DNA of 50,369 nt. Source: Flavobacteriales bacterium (GTDB lineage Bacteria > Bacteroidota > Bacteroidia > Flavobacteriales_D > Sanyastnellaceae). Positions 26,373 through 36,101 of this stretch are shown here, one piece after another. Position numbers and translations under genes: made by a program. How positions within the stretch are numbered: position 1 is the first letter of the stretch; each line of letters opens with the position of its first letter. The DNA lies in contig PKDW01000127.1 in NCBI GenBank assembly GCA_002863145.1, positions 1 to 50,369 of the forward strand. The letters run 5' to 3'. Below the pieces are notes generated by a model. That model saw only the letters and a list, made by a program, of their open reading frames with translations. It was not told the DNA's origin and did no database searches.

Positions 26373-26917
26373 GGGCGGCAGAGGTCCTGGGCGTCCTTCT
26401 CAACGTCGCTTACACGTGGCTCTATTTGAACGGCACCTTGCCCCTGGCGTACCTCTTTGCGGCCCTGGGCGCCATGGGAATGGGCTGGGCATGCTGGCGT
26501 AGAAACCTGCAAGCCGAGACGCTGCTGCACCTTTTTTACTTCGCCATGGCGGGATACGGGGCGTGGTTGTTTGGCACTTCGGAGTGGATGGTCGAGACCC
26601 ACGGTTGGGCACCGCACCTGCTCTCTCTGGCGGCCGGCGCTGGGGCGTGGTGGCTCGCAGTCCCTTGGTTGACCCGCCGCGGGAGCAGCATGCCCCAACT
26701 GGACGCTTTTACCACGGTGTTCAGCGTTGTGGGCACGTGGTGGATGATTCAAGGCGATCCCACCAACTGGCTGTACTGGATGGTGATTGACGTCGTGAGC
26801 ATTTACCTCTATGCGAAAAGAGGAATGCCTTGGGGGGCACTCCTCTTTGCACTCTACACGCTGCTCGCGGTAGATGGGTGGTTCGAAGAAATCTCCTGGT
26901 TTACCGTTACCGGATGA
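26366..26917 (+). CDS. pnuC: Nicotinamide riboside/mononucleotide transporter PnuC
   Basis: A 183-residue inner-membrane protein with about seven hydrophobic segments, including LGVLLNVAYTWLYLNGTLP, LAYLFAALGAMGMGWACW and LLHLFYFAMAGYGAWLFG. The family core is near residue 115: LDAFTTVFSVVGTWWMIQGD, then NWLYWMVIDVVSIYLYAKRG and LFALYTLLAVDGW. PnuC proteins move nicotinamide riboside across the membrane by facilitated diffusion, with trapping by the kinase; a NadR-like kinase gene sits directly upstream. The ATG at 26366 overlaps that gene by 7 bases; a GTG two codons earlier is possible. The 3' end overlaps the convergent tonB gene by 11 bases. Confidence 0.92.
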   Translation: MVRAAEVLGVLLNVAYTWLYLNGTLPLAYLFAALGAMGMGWACWRRNLQAETLLHLFYFAMAGYGAWLFGTSEWMVETHGWAPHLLSLAAGAGAWWLAVPWLTRRGSSMPQLDAFTTVFSVVGTWWMIQGDPTNWLYWMVIDVVSIYLYAKRGMPWGALLFALYTLLAVDGWFEEISWFTVTG

Positions 26918-27608
26918 TGAACTTCACCGGGATGGTGTACTGAACCGACACCGACTTGCCGCGCTGTTGGCCCGGCTCGAAGGTTGGCAAGCTCTCCACC
27001 ACGCGCACTGCTTCTTTGTCCAAACGCGGATCCACTTCGCGAAGCACCTTCACGTCGCGCACCTTGCCGTTCTTGCCCACGACGAAATAGACAAACACCG
27101 TGCCCTGGATGCCCGCATCCTTCGCAATGGGAGGGTACTTGGTGTTGCTGCTGACGTACTTGATGATTTCCATTTGGGTGCACTGGTGACGCTCGTCGCC
27201 ACGCATTCTCAAACACGGTCCAAAAGCAGGCATGTTCTCCACGATCATGAAGGGCGTGTCCTCTTCAAAATCTTCCTCGTCCTCGATGATCTCAATTTCG
27301 GTGTCCTCGTCGAGTTCGATGTCTTCGATTTCCAACTCCTCCTCGATTTCCTCTTCGTCGTCCACGATTTCAATCACGGTCGTCTGCTGCGGTGGAGGCG
27401 GCGGTGGCGGTGGGGTGACCACGTTCACAGGAATCTCCTCGTCCTCGAGCAGGTCGGCCTCAAAGTCAATGGCACGGGTGATGGCCACGTCGTAAGAAGT
27501 CCACGCGAGGGCGGACAAAATCAAGGAGAGAGAGGCCACAAATCCGAGGGCCCTCCACGTGGAGCGCTTGTTCTCGAGGTCGGCTTGAGGGGTCTTTCTG
27601 CGAAGCAT
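26907..27608 (-). CDS. Energy transducer TonB with a strongly acidic linker
   Basis: A 233-residue TonB protein. It has one N-terminal transmembrane helix (FVASLSLILSALAWTSYDVA), a proline run (TPPPPPPPPQQ), then a strongly acidic stretch of about 45 residues made mainly of Glu, Asp and Ile (for example DEEEIEEELEIEDIELDED). The C-terminal domain is clear: ISSNTKYPPIAKDAGIQGT is close to the actual VSSNTKYPPIAKDAGIQGT, followed by VFVYFVVGKNGKVRDVKVL and LPTFEPGQQRGKSVSVQ. TonB passes energy from ExbBD in the inner membrane to outer-membrane receptors; no exbBD genes are here. It lies last in a run sprA-gcvH-vanZ-tonB on the minus strand, 28 bases after the VanZ-like gene. Its 3' end overlaps pnuC by 11 bases. 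Confidence 0.95.
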   Translation of the reverse strand: MLRRKTPQADLENKRSTWRALGFVASLSLILSALAWTSYDVAITRAIDFEADLLEDEEIPVNVVTPPPPPPPPQQTTVIEIVDDEEEIEEELEIEDIELDEDTEIEIIEDEEDFEEDTPFMIVENMPAFGPCLRMRGDERHQCTQMEIIKYVSSNTKYPPIAKDAGIQGTVFVYFVVGKNGKVRDVKVLREVDPRLDKEAVRVVESLPTFEPGQQRGKSVSVQYTIPVKFIIR

Positions 27609-27636
27609 GGGACGGGGTTTGAGGGGGTGAAATTAA

Positions 27637-28056
27637 TCAATCGCTTGCGATTCTGCCCGGTCGTTGACCAAAGATGACGAAGAAAACGCCCAAGGAACTC
27701 CCCGCTCCCACGACATCTGCAACAACATCCATCCAGTCGAACGTTCGGCCGGACATCCACGTTCCTTGAATGGCTTCAAGGACCATGCCGAAAACAAGGG
27801 CACCCCCAACCAAGACTTGTTCCAGCCTCCAGTCCCCTTGTAGGCGACGTTGTTTGGCCAAAGCGATGGCCCACGTCAAGGCACATCCAGAAAAGGCAAT
27901 CATGTGCAGCACCTTGTCCATGTGCCACGTCATCCACCATGTGTCGGTGTCCAAATCCGAACCCGGCAGCATGTGCATGCCCACCAAAACAGCCGTCGTG
28001 CATGCAGGCACCACCCACAAGCGGGAACCCTCACTTTGGGGGACGCCAGTCGACAT
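27637..28056 (-). CDS. VanZ-like family membrane protein
   Basis: A 139-residue protein with four hydrophobic segments, in order near VVPACTTAVLVGMHMLP, KVLHMIAFSGCALTWAIAL, LVGGALVFGMVLEAIQGTW and VVADVVGAGSSLGVFFVIFG. The VanZ-like marks are the DKVLHMIAF motif, the Glu-Ala-x-Q in MVLEAIQ, and RTFDWMDVVADVVGAGSS. VanZ itself affects teicoplanin resistance, but most family members have no known function. The gene lies 15 bases after gcvH and 28 bases before tonB on the same strand, so it is likely in one transcript with them. From memory, this order next to sprA recurs in Flavobacteriia. Confidence 0.88.
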   Translation of the reverse strand: MSTGVPQSEGSRLWVVPACTTAVLVGMHMLPGSDLDTDTWWMTWHMDKVLHMIAFSGCALTWAIALAKQRRLQGDWRLEQVLVGGALVFGMVLEAIQGTWMSGRTFDWMDVVADVVGAGSSLGVFFVIFGQRPGRIASD

Positions 28057-28071
28057 GAAAACGTGGGTTAC

Positions 28072-28449
28072 TTAGCCGATGTGGGTCTTGTAGCCCTCGG
28101 CGTCAAGCAAAGCCGCAACGTCATCCGCGTTGCTCACCTTGACCTTGATCAACCATCCCTCACCGTAGGGATCGTCGTTCACGAGTGAGGGGTCGTCTTC
28201 GACCGTTTCGTTGAACTCGAGCACTTCGCCGGCGACGGGCATGAACAAATCGCTCACCGTTTTCACCGCTTCCACGGTGCCAAACACCTCGTCGGCCGCC
28301 AACGTCTCGTCCACGGTTTCGACCTCGACAAACACAATGTCACCCAATTCGCCTTGGGCAAAATCCGTGATGCCAATCACGGCCACATCACCTTCGAGGC
28401 GCACCCACTCGTGCTCCTTGGTGTACTTCAGGTTGTCTGGAATGTTCAT
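28072..28449 (-). CDS. gcvH: Glycine cleavage system H protein
   Basis: A 125-residue lipoyl carrier that shuttles the aminomethyl group from the P protein to the T protein and is reoxidised by the L protein in glycine breakdown. The sequence opens [20 protein letters not shown]. The lipoylation site is Lys63 in [20 protein letters not shown], followed by [15 protein letters not shown]. Length is typical. I chose the ATG at 28449 over an upstream in-frame ATG because a perfect TAnnTTCG box ends 4 bases before it. The other glycine cleavage genes are not in the window. It starts 53 bases after the sprA stop on the same strand and has its own predicted promoter in that gap. Confidence 0.97.
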   Translation of the reverse strand: MNIPDNLKYTKEHEWVRLEGDVAVIGITDFAQGELGDIVFVEVETVDETLAADEVFGTVEAVKTVSDLFMPVAGEVLEFNETVEDDPSLVNDDPYGEGWLIKVKVSNADDVAALLDAEGYKTHIG

Positions 28450-28453
28450 GCGA

Positions 28454-28461
28454 CGAAGGTA
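28454..28461 (-). promoter_or_regulatory. -7 box of the gcvH promoter (leaderless type)
   Basis: On the minus strand TACCTTCG ends 4 bases (TCGC) before the ATG at 28449. It would let gcvH, the VanZ-like gene and tonB be expressed separately from sprA. I see no clear -33 element. Confidence 0.55.
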
Positions 28462-28502
28462 CACCTCCGCACTCCAATTTGTTCATCCAAGCAGGGCCCA
28501 AA

Positions 28503-31500
28503 TCACTGGGTCAAATTGAAGCGCAACGCGATGCCCGAACTGATGTTGGTCGTTGCAAATGACGTGGACACCTTGGGCTTGTTGATCTGCTGGTCGTAGA
28601 AGGCCCGCAGCGTCATTTTGTCGCTGACTTCGAGGTCGCCGCTGAGCTTGATGGACACCAAACGCTGACCTGCCGTCACCTGGTTTTGCTGCTCCACCAT
28701 CTTGCGAATCACCGTGCTGTTTTCGCGGATGTTGATGTCGCAGCGCACCAAGAAATCCGTCTTCTTCAGCATCTTGATGGGCAGCTTGCCGTACGTCTTC
28801 AAGAACGGGTTGGGCACATCGTCAAACTTGTAGCCGACCCCAATGACGACCCCCTTGGTCTTGGTCTCTGTGATCTGGTAGTTGGACAGGCCGAGGTTGA
28901 TGTTGCGGTCGCGGGTGATCTCCACGCGGATCTGAGGCTCGTTGTCGTTCGCCGTCTTGATGCTCATGTCCACCCCGACGAGTGGCGACAGCTGCTCGGA
29001 AATCGTCACCGTGCTGAACTGACGTTCGCTGATGTAGTCCTGGTACTCCCCTTGGTCTGTGGCGGTGGGTCGACCCTGGTCATCGCCCTCGTAGCCAAGG
29101 TTGGTGGTGTACGCAGACGACATCGTGCTCCGGTACGTGTGGTTCAGGTTGAACCGCTTGAACGTCTTCTTCAGCGTTGGATTCTTTGACAAGCCGTCGT
29201 AGCTCACGCGCCAGTTGGGCCGCACAGGCGCCTGGAACACATCGAGCGGCACGTCCTGCGCCTCGAGGCCGAGGTAGGCCGCCATGAAGGCGGGCACCAC
29301 CACGTTTTGGCTGATGGGGCCAAACCCTGGCGCATACCCAATTTCATTGAGCTCGTCGTTGTAGTTCAACTCGTTCTGGCGCTCCGAAATGAATCGGCGG
29401 CTCGCCAAGAAATTCAGCCACACGGGATTGGTGTACGTGCTGTCGTCGTCCACAAACGCGGTGGGCCACGTCAACACGGTGGCCGTGAAGTTCCCCGTCT
29501 CGTTGGCGGACTCGTTGACGTAGTCCTGCAGGTCGTCGTCGTAGCGGAAGAAGCTCTGGTAGTTGCGCGAAATGTTCCGGTTGGCCGTCAGCTCGATTTT
29601 GAAGTCGCGGATGGGCTCGAGGTTGGCGCGCACATTGAAGTTCTCGCTGTACGATTCCGTGTATTGGTTGTTCAAGTTCGCCTGCTGCACGAGCCATCCG
29701 TTCGAGGCAGCCTCTTGCGCAAACGTGCCCGCCCCAAAACCGTTGCCGTAGAGGTCGGTGTTTTGGTGTCCCAACAAGAACGGCAAGCCCGGCGCCGTGA
29801 AATTGCGGTCAAATCCTGCGAAAGACGCCTGCTGCGCATACCCCGGAAGCATCGTGCCTTCGTTGCGCGCATACGTGCCACTCACGGTGTGGAGACCCAT
29901 CGCAAAGCGCAACACGTGCTCCACGATGTTCAATTCCTTCTTCTCCTTCTCCTCCTCGTCGATGATGTTCCCGAAACCGTCGCGCTTCTCGTTGCTCACC
30001 TCTCGGTCGGAGGGTCGCGGACGGCGTTTGTCGTTGATCTCCTTCAAGAACGGCACCTTGTTGTAGAAGTTCTTGAAGTTGGCCTGCGTGTTGAGGCTGA
30101 GGTTGCGGCTGTTCTGGATGGTGTTGCCGAGGGTGTCCTGGGCAAACGGCGCACGGTCCCAACGGAACGAACTCTGGTAGCGTGTGTCTGCACTCAACCA
30201 ATCCGTCAACGGGAACTTGTCCAACGGCAACTTGTACGTGCCGTTCACCTGGTGGTTGTAGGTCGTGACTTCACCGCCTTCGACCAAGCTGTTTTGGATT
30301 TCTTCGCGGTATGCGTTGTACCCATCAGGGTCCTCCACTTCGGAAGGAATCAACCCAGGATTTTCCAAAATCAACGCCTGTGCCGAGCCTTGGTAGTCCA
30401 ACTTCAGCGCCTGGGTGAGGTCGTATTTCACCGTGTAGTTGCGGTTCCACGTCCACGTCTTCACCACTTGCGGGGTGATGATGGGTTCGAAGTCGGTCAG
30501 CGGGTTCAAGACCGACATGTTGTCCCGAACGGTGCTCACCTCGTACATCCGCTGCATCTGATTCGACACGGACACCTGCTTGGGCAACAGGTAGAAGTTC
30601 ACGTCGCGGATGAGCTTGAGGTAATCGGAGTTGCGCAAGAATCCAATCTTGGAGAAGGGCTCCCGCTTCTTGGGCTTGGGCGACCACGCGTAATTCAACC
30701 CCCCGCGGTGCTCGACGTTTCGGAAATTGTCGGTGTAGATGTCCTGACGGTACTGCTCGTTGTAACTGTAGTTGGCCGAGAAGTTCGCGGGATTGAGAAT
30801 GGAAAGCAAGCCTTTGCTGCTGTTGCCGCTTCCTCCACCACGGCTGCTTCCACCACGTGGGTTGTTGGCCCCAAACCGCTCGCGCTCCTCCGTCAATTTG
30901 TCCCCGTTGGCATCGTTGCTCTTTCGGCTGTTGCGGTCCTTGCTGCCTCCCCCTTTGCCAAACTGCGGCGCAATCTTGACGTTGGAGAAGTTGATGCTTC
31001 GTACCTCGTTGATGCTCCGCGCACTTTGTTGGCGGGAGTCGATGGCGTCGAGGTCGTCTTGGTCGGTGATTTGGTCTGCAATCGCGGCCAAATCGGTCAT
31101 CTCCACATCGGGCGACAGGGGGTCGAATTGCGGGGTACTTGTTTGGTTGCTGTACCCCACGTACATCGGCAAGGTGATGCCCAACTTTTCAGGCAACAAC
31201 TTGCCCAACTGGATGGTGCCATTTGCATCCAATCCTTGGATGGTCTCGCGCTGGCGCTCCTGCACCCGCTGCTCCAAACCGCCCCACCCTGGCACCGACA
31301 TGTTGGCCGCCACACTCACATTGGCCAAATCGGCCAAGGTGGCGTTCGCTTGGGCCACAGCCGCCCATCCGCCTTCTTCGTTGAATCCCGACAACCGGAG
31401 CTCGTTGACCCACAATTCCGCACACTTCGGCTGGCCGTCGTCTGAAGGCCACAAAGGCTGCTCCAAATCTTTGTCTGGGTTGCGAATGCCCACCATGACC

Positions 31501-34500
31501 GTCACCACATTGCTCAACGTGGGATTGCCCTTGACGGAGAGTCGTCGCTTGCCCCCGGCGTCCACCACGGAGTACACCCCTGTGGTCGACACTTCACCGT
31601 CCACATAGCGGTTCTGCAATTTTTGCAGGCTGAGCAAACGCAGTGAGTCCAAGCTGATGTCGATGTTGTTCTCGAGTGGCCAGATGTCGTACTCGTCCAA
31701 CGCCGCGACGTCGATGGGCGTCGGCTTCAGTGGGATCTCGTATTCGTAGTAGTTCTGGTCGTAGTCGCTGCCCAAACGGACAAACACGTTCACGTCTCCT
31801 TCATTCAAGATTTCATCTTGTCGTCCCGCCTCGACGTGCACAAACATTTTGAGGCGTTCGTACATCCGCATGTCGAAGTTGATGTTGCGGTAAGCCGCAC
31901 GCGCATCGCCGTCATCCAAACCGCACACGTCCAAAGCCAAGGACTGCTCATTTAAGCGACGCTGGTTGAGGTTGGAGGGGTCGATTTCCTGGTTGATGCC
32001 CGGAGGAATCACGTACGGTACGGGTTGGCGCACCCCGTTTTCTTCCAAGTTCACCGCCGACAATGCGAATTGGGTTCCTGTGGGGTCGTCCACTTCCAAT
32101 TCCTGCAAGCCCGCAAGGCTTTGCTCGTAGCGGCGCCACTCCCCTCGCACGAGTTCAATGCGACCAAAACGCAACGTCACCGGCTCGCTCCATCCCTGCA
32201 TGAACATCCGCATGAATCGGATGGACCGGAAGTCGCTGATGCCGTTGTATGCCTGTTGGTACTCACGTACAGGAATCTTGAATTGGTACCACTTGATGGG
32301 ACGCTGTTCTCCGGCCCCGTTGGTTTTGGACACCGTCTCAAGCACATCCGCCAAGTACCCCTTGCCCACGTTCTCAGGAGCCAAATCAGACAGCGTCAGC
32401 GGAATCTCGTACTGGTAATACGATTCGATGGTGCCCAAGGTCAAATCCTCGTTGATGTCCTCTGTGTTGGGGATGGTCGTCGAGGTGATGGGGTACCCGT
32501 ATGGCTGCTGCGTGTTGGAGTTGCCCTCGTAACGGCTGAAGAACTGGTAGCGCTCCAAAATGTCCTCCCCGTTTTGCTGTGCCACGGGGTCCCGGAAGTA
32601 GCGGAAATCGTCGGCGGAAGGGTCGTTTTGGTATTGGGCCAACGCATCGGGGTTCAGGTCGGCCTCCAAGCCGTCCAACCAAGAGGCGAAGAAGGTGCGC
32701 TCGTTTTCGGAGTTCAAGCCGTCGAGCCCCACGTCTTGCAGGCTGTAGTCGTTGGTGCTGTTGTCAAAGGCGTTGACCACATTGAACGTGGTCGGGTCGG
32801 GGTACACGCCCCAGGCGCTGGTGTCGGTTTCGAGTTCGGTGTTGTTCGCCGAGGGCAGCCCGTTCTCAAATTCGAGTTGGCTGTCGTTCAAGATGTCCTC
32901 GCTGACGTTGCCCAGGTTGATGTACAGCTTGCCTCCCGACTCGTTTTCCGAATCGTCGTTGAAGGGGTCCATGACCCAAAACTGAATGTACTCGATGTTC
33001 GCCGCTTCAAAGTCGGTCGTGGTCAAGGCCCGTTGAATGCCCGCCCAACGCTGGTCCGGGTTCTTCAAAGTGCCGTCAGGCTCCAATCCAGGAGAGTGAT
33101 CCGAGCCCTCATACGGTTCGTAGTTGTACGGACCGCGCTCGGTCGGACGGTACGTCATGTCCAACGTCGGCAGGTTGGTCGGCATCCCTGCCGTGGCGCT
33201 GTTGCTGTAGTCGCCCTTCTCGTAGAGCTCGCGCAACAAGATTTGGCGCATGCGGTGGTCTTGGCGAATCTCCGCGTCCACCTGACCATCCTGCAATGCA
33301 CTTCCATTCATGAGTGACGGATCGATGGTGTACCAACTCAATCCCGCACGGTTGTAGTTCGAGGCCAGGTTGTCTTCGAGGTACGCCTCGGGAAACTTGT
33401 CGTTTTGCCAACGCGGGGTCGAGGCCAAGAACCAACGGTTGACCGCCCGCAAATCAATGGTGCTCTGAGAACCCTCGAAGTCGTCGATGTACGCCGTGCC
33501 TTCATCCCCCACCGCGCGGCTGTGCCCCGGGATCAGGTAAGCCCCTTCCGCGCTGATGTCAAACGTCGACTTGGCGGTCGTGCTGTAAAATGGCAGACGG
33601 TCCATGAGTTCTGTGAGCAAACGGCTCTCCGTTTGCCACGAGAAGTCCGCCCCCACGACGGTGTTGTTCACCGGCTCGTCGCCCATGTTCACCTTCCGTG
33701 TCAACGGGCGCTCCCGCATGTTCAAGAAGGTGGTTCCGATGTTGAAGTTGTCGCTGGCCACGTAATCGAAGCGCGTTCCCAAAAGGGTCTTCGTCTGGAT
33801 GTTGAACAGCGAGTTCGATTCCAGCGATACCTTGATGGTTTGGCCTGATTCAAGCAAGCCGTCGTTGATGATGCGAACGCGGCCCAAGTTGTAGTCGACC
33901 GTGTAGTCCCGGTTCTCCACGAGCCTCACGCCCCCTGCGGTAACGGTCACAGAACCCTCGGGCACGTTGAGCGCATTGAGCTGGATCTCCGAGGAACTCT
34001 GGGACTGGAACCGGCCCTTGATGCGGAAACGGTTCAAAGATGGAATTTGCTGGGCGGCCGTCTTGGTGCTGTCGTACAGCGGCTGGAACACCAAGGTTTG
34101 GACCAAGGCGTCGCGGATGGCGGCCTGGTCCGCAGCAGGGATGTCTGAATTGTCGACGTACTCCCCAATTTTGTTGGCCAAATTCGACCCAAACGGCTCC
34201 ACCGACGGAAGGAAGATGCGGCCGTTCTGGCTGTTGATGGTTCCCCCATTGACCGCCGCGTTGTCGACGTAGTCAAACACGCCGTCCTGATAGGGCATGC
34301 CGTTGATGTCAATCCGGTCCATGCCGAGGACTTGAATCAACAGCTGACCGTCGAGCGGCTCCCGAGGGATGTAATTCAAGTCCACCCCTGAGTTGGGGTC
34401 GTTGTACCAAATGTCGAGACGGAAATCCTCGTTGCTCACCCCAAAGGCGCCCATCGAGTACACGTTTTTCATCATGGTGCGCCAAAGCGGCGCTTGGTCC

Positions 34501-36071
34501 CCGTTGTCCAGTTCCAACTGGGTCACGGACGACTTGAGCATCTTCAAGATCAGGGCGCCCGGCGCCGCATACCCGTCTTGGGACAGCGTACCCACTTGGT
34601 ATGTCTCGCCGTTGAGCGTGTATTCGTACGACACCGCCAAGACTTCGGCGTTGTTCAAGGCTTGACGCAACGAAATGAATCCAAGGCGGCTGTTGTAGGT
34701 GAATTCCGAGGGGCTCAACTTCCGCGCATTTCCGACACGCTCGTAGTGAACCCCTTGCCGCAGGTCGCCTCCCAACGCGGTGGAAATGGCCTGGTTGGCA
34801 CCCGTGTAGCTCATCACACCCTCGTCGAGGGTCAAGCTTCGGAAGAGGTCGTTGTTGTAGTTGTTCGGCGCGCGGTCGGGTGTGGGCTCCGTGGCAGGCT
34901 CAAGCACCGCTCCGCCCAAAATGCTGGTGTTGTCGATCAAATTGCCCAAAGGCAGGTTGGTCGACACGTAATCCGGGTGCTCCCCGAGGTCGGTGAAGGC
35001 CACGATGTTCCGCACGTCTTGGGTGTTGGCCTGTGTGTTGACGACGTACACCTCGATCCGGTTGATCATCGCCCCCGAATTCGGGACCGGCAACGACCGC
35101 ATCGCCTCGTCGTATTTGTCCACGAAGTATTGCGACAGGAAATAGTGACGGTTGGCTTCGTAGTCGTCGGCGCGGATGTCGAATTCTTGGGTTTGAGCAC
35201 CCCCCTCCACCTCAATCTCGCTGCGCTCCCCCTTTTGCTGGCTGAAGACGGTGGTGTTGTACAAGCGCCCCCATTGTGTTTCCAACTTCAAACCAAACAA
35301 ACTCTGCGAGCCCGCAATCAAGCTGCTGTTGAGCGGCATGTTGATGTTGCCGGCCTCGATGTTTTTCAAGATGTCGTCCTCCTCGCCTTGGAAGCCGATG
35401 TTCATTTGGTTTTCAAAGTCGAACAGCGCCTGGGTGTTGAACTGGGTCCCAAGCTCAATCTTGTCTCCAATCTTTCCAACAAGGTTCAACTGAATCCGCT
35501 GGTCGAAATCCACCGACCCAGCACGCCTTTGACGTTCAGGAATGCGCGGGTTCTCCGTATTGTTCCACGTGTAACCTAGGGTGATTTCCGCGGTTCCCTG
35601 GGGCTTGATTTCGATCTCGTTGCTGCCGAAAATCATCTCGAACAGCTCGCTGTCGATCTCCAACTTCGGCGCAAAGGCGCGGTCAGCCTCGTCCTCCTCT
35701 TCCTGAAGCTCGTTCCAAAACTCCGTCAAGTTGCCTTCGATGTTGTAGTTCAGGTACTCGTCCAACGTGAACAAGCTCGACGGACGAAATTCCAAGGTGT
35801 CGCCGATGGTTTGCTGGACCTCGTACATCCCTGTGAGGGGGTTGTACACAACGCCGTAGTTGAAGTTGCTCGGCCACTGCAAGGACACCCCACCCGGAAA
35901 TTCAGTCGGATTGAACATGTCCCTGTTGTCGTGGGGGAAGGGCAAATTGAACGTGGTGTCGGACTGCGTTTGGGCGTGCAGCGAAGTGACAATGGCGCAG
36001 GCCATCCAGGCCAAGCCAAAGCTCCAAATTCTCCTCCATTGCAGCCCATCGGCCTGTGGTGAGGGGGTCAT
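28503..36071 (-). CDS. sprA: SprA (Sov), outer-membrane translocon of the type IX secretion system
   Basis: A 2522-residue protein, the expected size of SprA, the 36-strand beta-barrel through which T9SS cargo crosses the outer membrane. A signal peptide (FGLAWMACAIVTSLHAQ) ends near residue 34. Segments typical of the family include GTAEITLGYTWNNTENPRIP, RAGSVDFDQRIQLNLVGKIG, FNTQALFDFENQMNIGFQGE, YIDDFEGSQSTIDLRAVNRW, FLASTPRW, WRRYEQSLAGLQELE and LWVNELRLSGFNEEGGWAA. The C-terminal half is a run of long amphipathic strands ending ISSGIALRFNLTQ. It is needed for protein secretion and, in gliding species, for motility. It follows ruvA by 30 bases on the same strand, in the order maeB-ruvA-sprA. 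The window shows several candidate cargo genes: the PKD protein and the type A sorting-domain proteins. Confidence 0.97.
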   Translation of the reverse strand: MTPSPQADGLQWRRIWSFGLAWMACAIVTSLHAQTQSDTTFNLPFPHDNRDMFNPTEFPGGVSLQWPSNFNYGVVYNPLTGMYEVQQTIGDTLEFRPSSLFTLDEYLNYNIEGNLTEFWNELQEEEDEADRAFAPKLEIDSELFEMIFGSNEIEIKPQGTAEITLGYTWNNTENPRIPERQRRAGSVDFDQRIQLNLVGKIGDKIELGTQFNTQALFDFENQMNIGFQGEEDDILKNIEAGNINMPLNSSLIAGSQSLFGLKLETQWGRLYNTTVFSQQKGERSEIEVEGGAQTQEFDIRADDYEANRHYFLSQYFVDKYDEAMRSLPVPNSGAMINRIEVYVVNTQANTQDVRNIVAFTDLGEHPDYVSTNLPLGNLIDNTSILGGAVLEPATEPTPDRAPNNYNNDLFRSLTLDEGVMSYTGANQAISTALGGDLRQGVHYERVGNARKLSPSEFTYNSRLGFISLRQALNNAEVLAVSYEYTLNGETYQVGTLSQDGYAAPGALILKMLKSSVTQLELDNGDQAPLWRTMMKNVYSMGAFGVSNEDFRLDIWYNDPNSGVDLNYIPREPLDGQLLIQVLGMDRIDINGMPYQDGVFDYVDNAAVNGGTINSQNGRIFLPSVEPFGSNLANKIGEYVDNSDIPAADQAAIRDALVQTLVFQPLYDSTKTAAQQIPSLNRFRIKGRFQSQSSSEIQLNALNVPEGSVTVTAGGVRLVENRDYTVDYNLGRVRIINDGLLESGQTIKVSLESNSLFNIQTKTLLGTRFDYVASDNFNIGTTFLNMRERPLTRKVNMGDEPVNNTVVGADFSWQTESRLLTELMDRLPFYSTTAKSTFDISAEGAYLIPGHSRAVGDEGTAYIDDFEGSQSTIDLRAVNRWFLASTPRWQNDKFPEAYLEDNLASNYNRAGLSWYTIDPSLMNGSALQDGQVDAEIRQDHRMRQILLRELYEKGDYSNSATAGMPTNLPTLDMTYRPTERGPYNYEPYEGSDHSPGLEPDGTLKNPDQRWAGIQRALTTTDFEAANIEYIQFWVMDPFNDDSENESGGKLYINLGNVSEDILNDSQLEFENGLPSANNTELETDTSAWGVYPDPTTFNVVNAFDNSTNDYSLQDVGLDGLNSENERTFFASWLDGLEADLNPDALAQYQNDPSADDFRYFRDPVAQQNGEDILERYQFFSRYEGNSNTQQPYGYPITSTTIPNTEDINEDLTLGTIESYYQYEIPLTLSDLAPENVGKGYLADVLETVSKTNGAGEQRPIKWYQFKIPVREYQQAYNGISDFRSIRFMRMFMQGWSEPVTLRFGRIELVRGEWRRYEQSLAGLQELEVDDPTGTQFALSAVNLEENGVRQPVPYVIPPGINQEIDPSNLNQRRLNEQSLALDVCGLDDGDARAAYRNINFDMRMYERLKMFVHVEAGRQDEILNEGDVNVFVRLGSDYDQNYYEYEIPLKPTPIDVAALDEYDIWPLENNIDISLDSLRLLSLQKLQNRYVDGEVSTTGVYSVVDAGGKRRLSVKGNPTLSNVVTVMVGIRNPDKDLEQPLWPSDDGQPKCAELWVNELRLSGFNEEGGWAAVAQANATLADLANVSVAANMSVPGWGGLEQRVQERQRETIQGLDANGTIQLGKLLPEKLGITLPMYVGYSNQTSTPQFDPLSPDVEMTDLAAIADQITDQDDLDAIDSRQQSARSINEVRSINFSNVKIAPQFGKGGGSKDRNSRKSNDANGDKLTEERERFGANNPRGGSSRGGGSGNSSKGLLSILNPANFSANYSYNEQYRQDIYTDNFRNVEHRGGLNYAWSPKPKKREPFSKIGFLRNSDYLKLIRDVNFYLLPKQVSVSNQMQRMYEVSTVRDNMSVLNPLTDFEPIITPQVVKTWTWNRNYTVKYDLTQALKLDYQGSAQALILENPGLIPSEVEDPDGYNAYREEIQNSLVEGGEVTTYNHQVNGTYKLPLDKFPLTDWLSADTRYQSSFRWDRAPFAQDTLGNTIQNSRNLSLNTQANFKNFYNKVPFLKEINDKRRPRPSDREVSNEKRDGFGNIIDEEEKEKKELNIVEHVLRFAMGLHTVSGTYARNEGTMLPGYAQQASFAGFDRNFTAPGLPFLLGHQNTDLYGNGFGAGTFAQEAASNGWLVQQANLNNQYTESYSENFNVRANLEPIRDFKIELTANRNISRNYQSFFRYDDDLQDYVNESANETGNFTATVLTWPTAFVDDDSTYTNPVWLNFLASRRFISERQNELNYNDELNEIGYAPGFGPISQNVVVPAFMAAYLGLEAQDVPLDVFQAPVRPNWRVSYDGLSKNPTLKKTFKRFNLNHTYRSTMSSAYTTNLGYEGDDQGRPTATDQGEYQDYISERQFSTVTISEQLSPLVGVDMSIKTANDNEPQIRVEITRDRNINLGLSNYQITETKTKGVVIGVGYKFDDVPNPFLKTYGKLPIKMLKKTDFLVRCDINIRENSTVIRKMVEQQNQVTAGQRLVSIKLSGDLEVSDKMTLRAFYDQQINKPKVSTSFATTNISSGIALRFNLTQ

Positions 36072-36101
36072 GCGTGCTCCGTGTTCAATCGTCGGTGTCG
36101 G

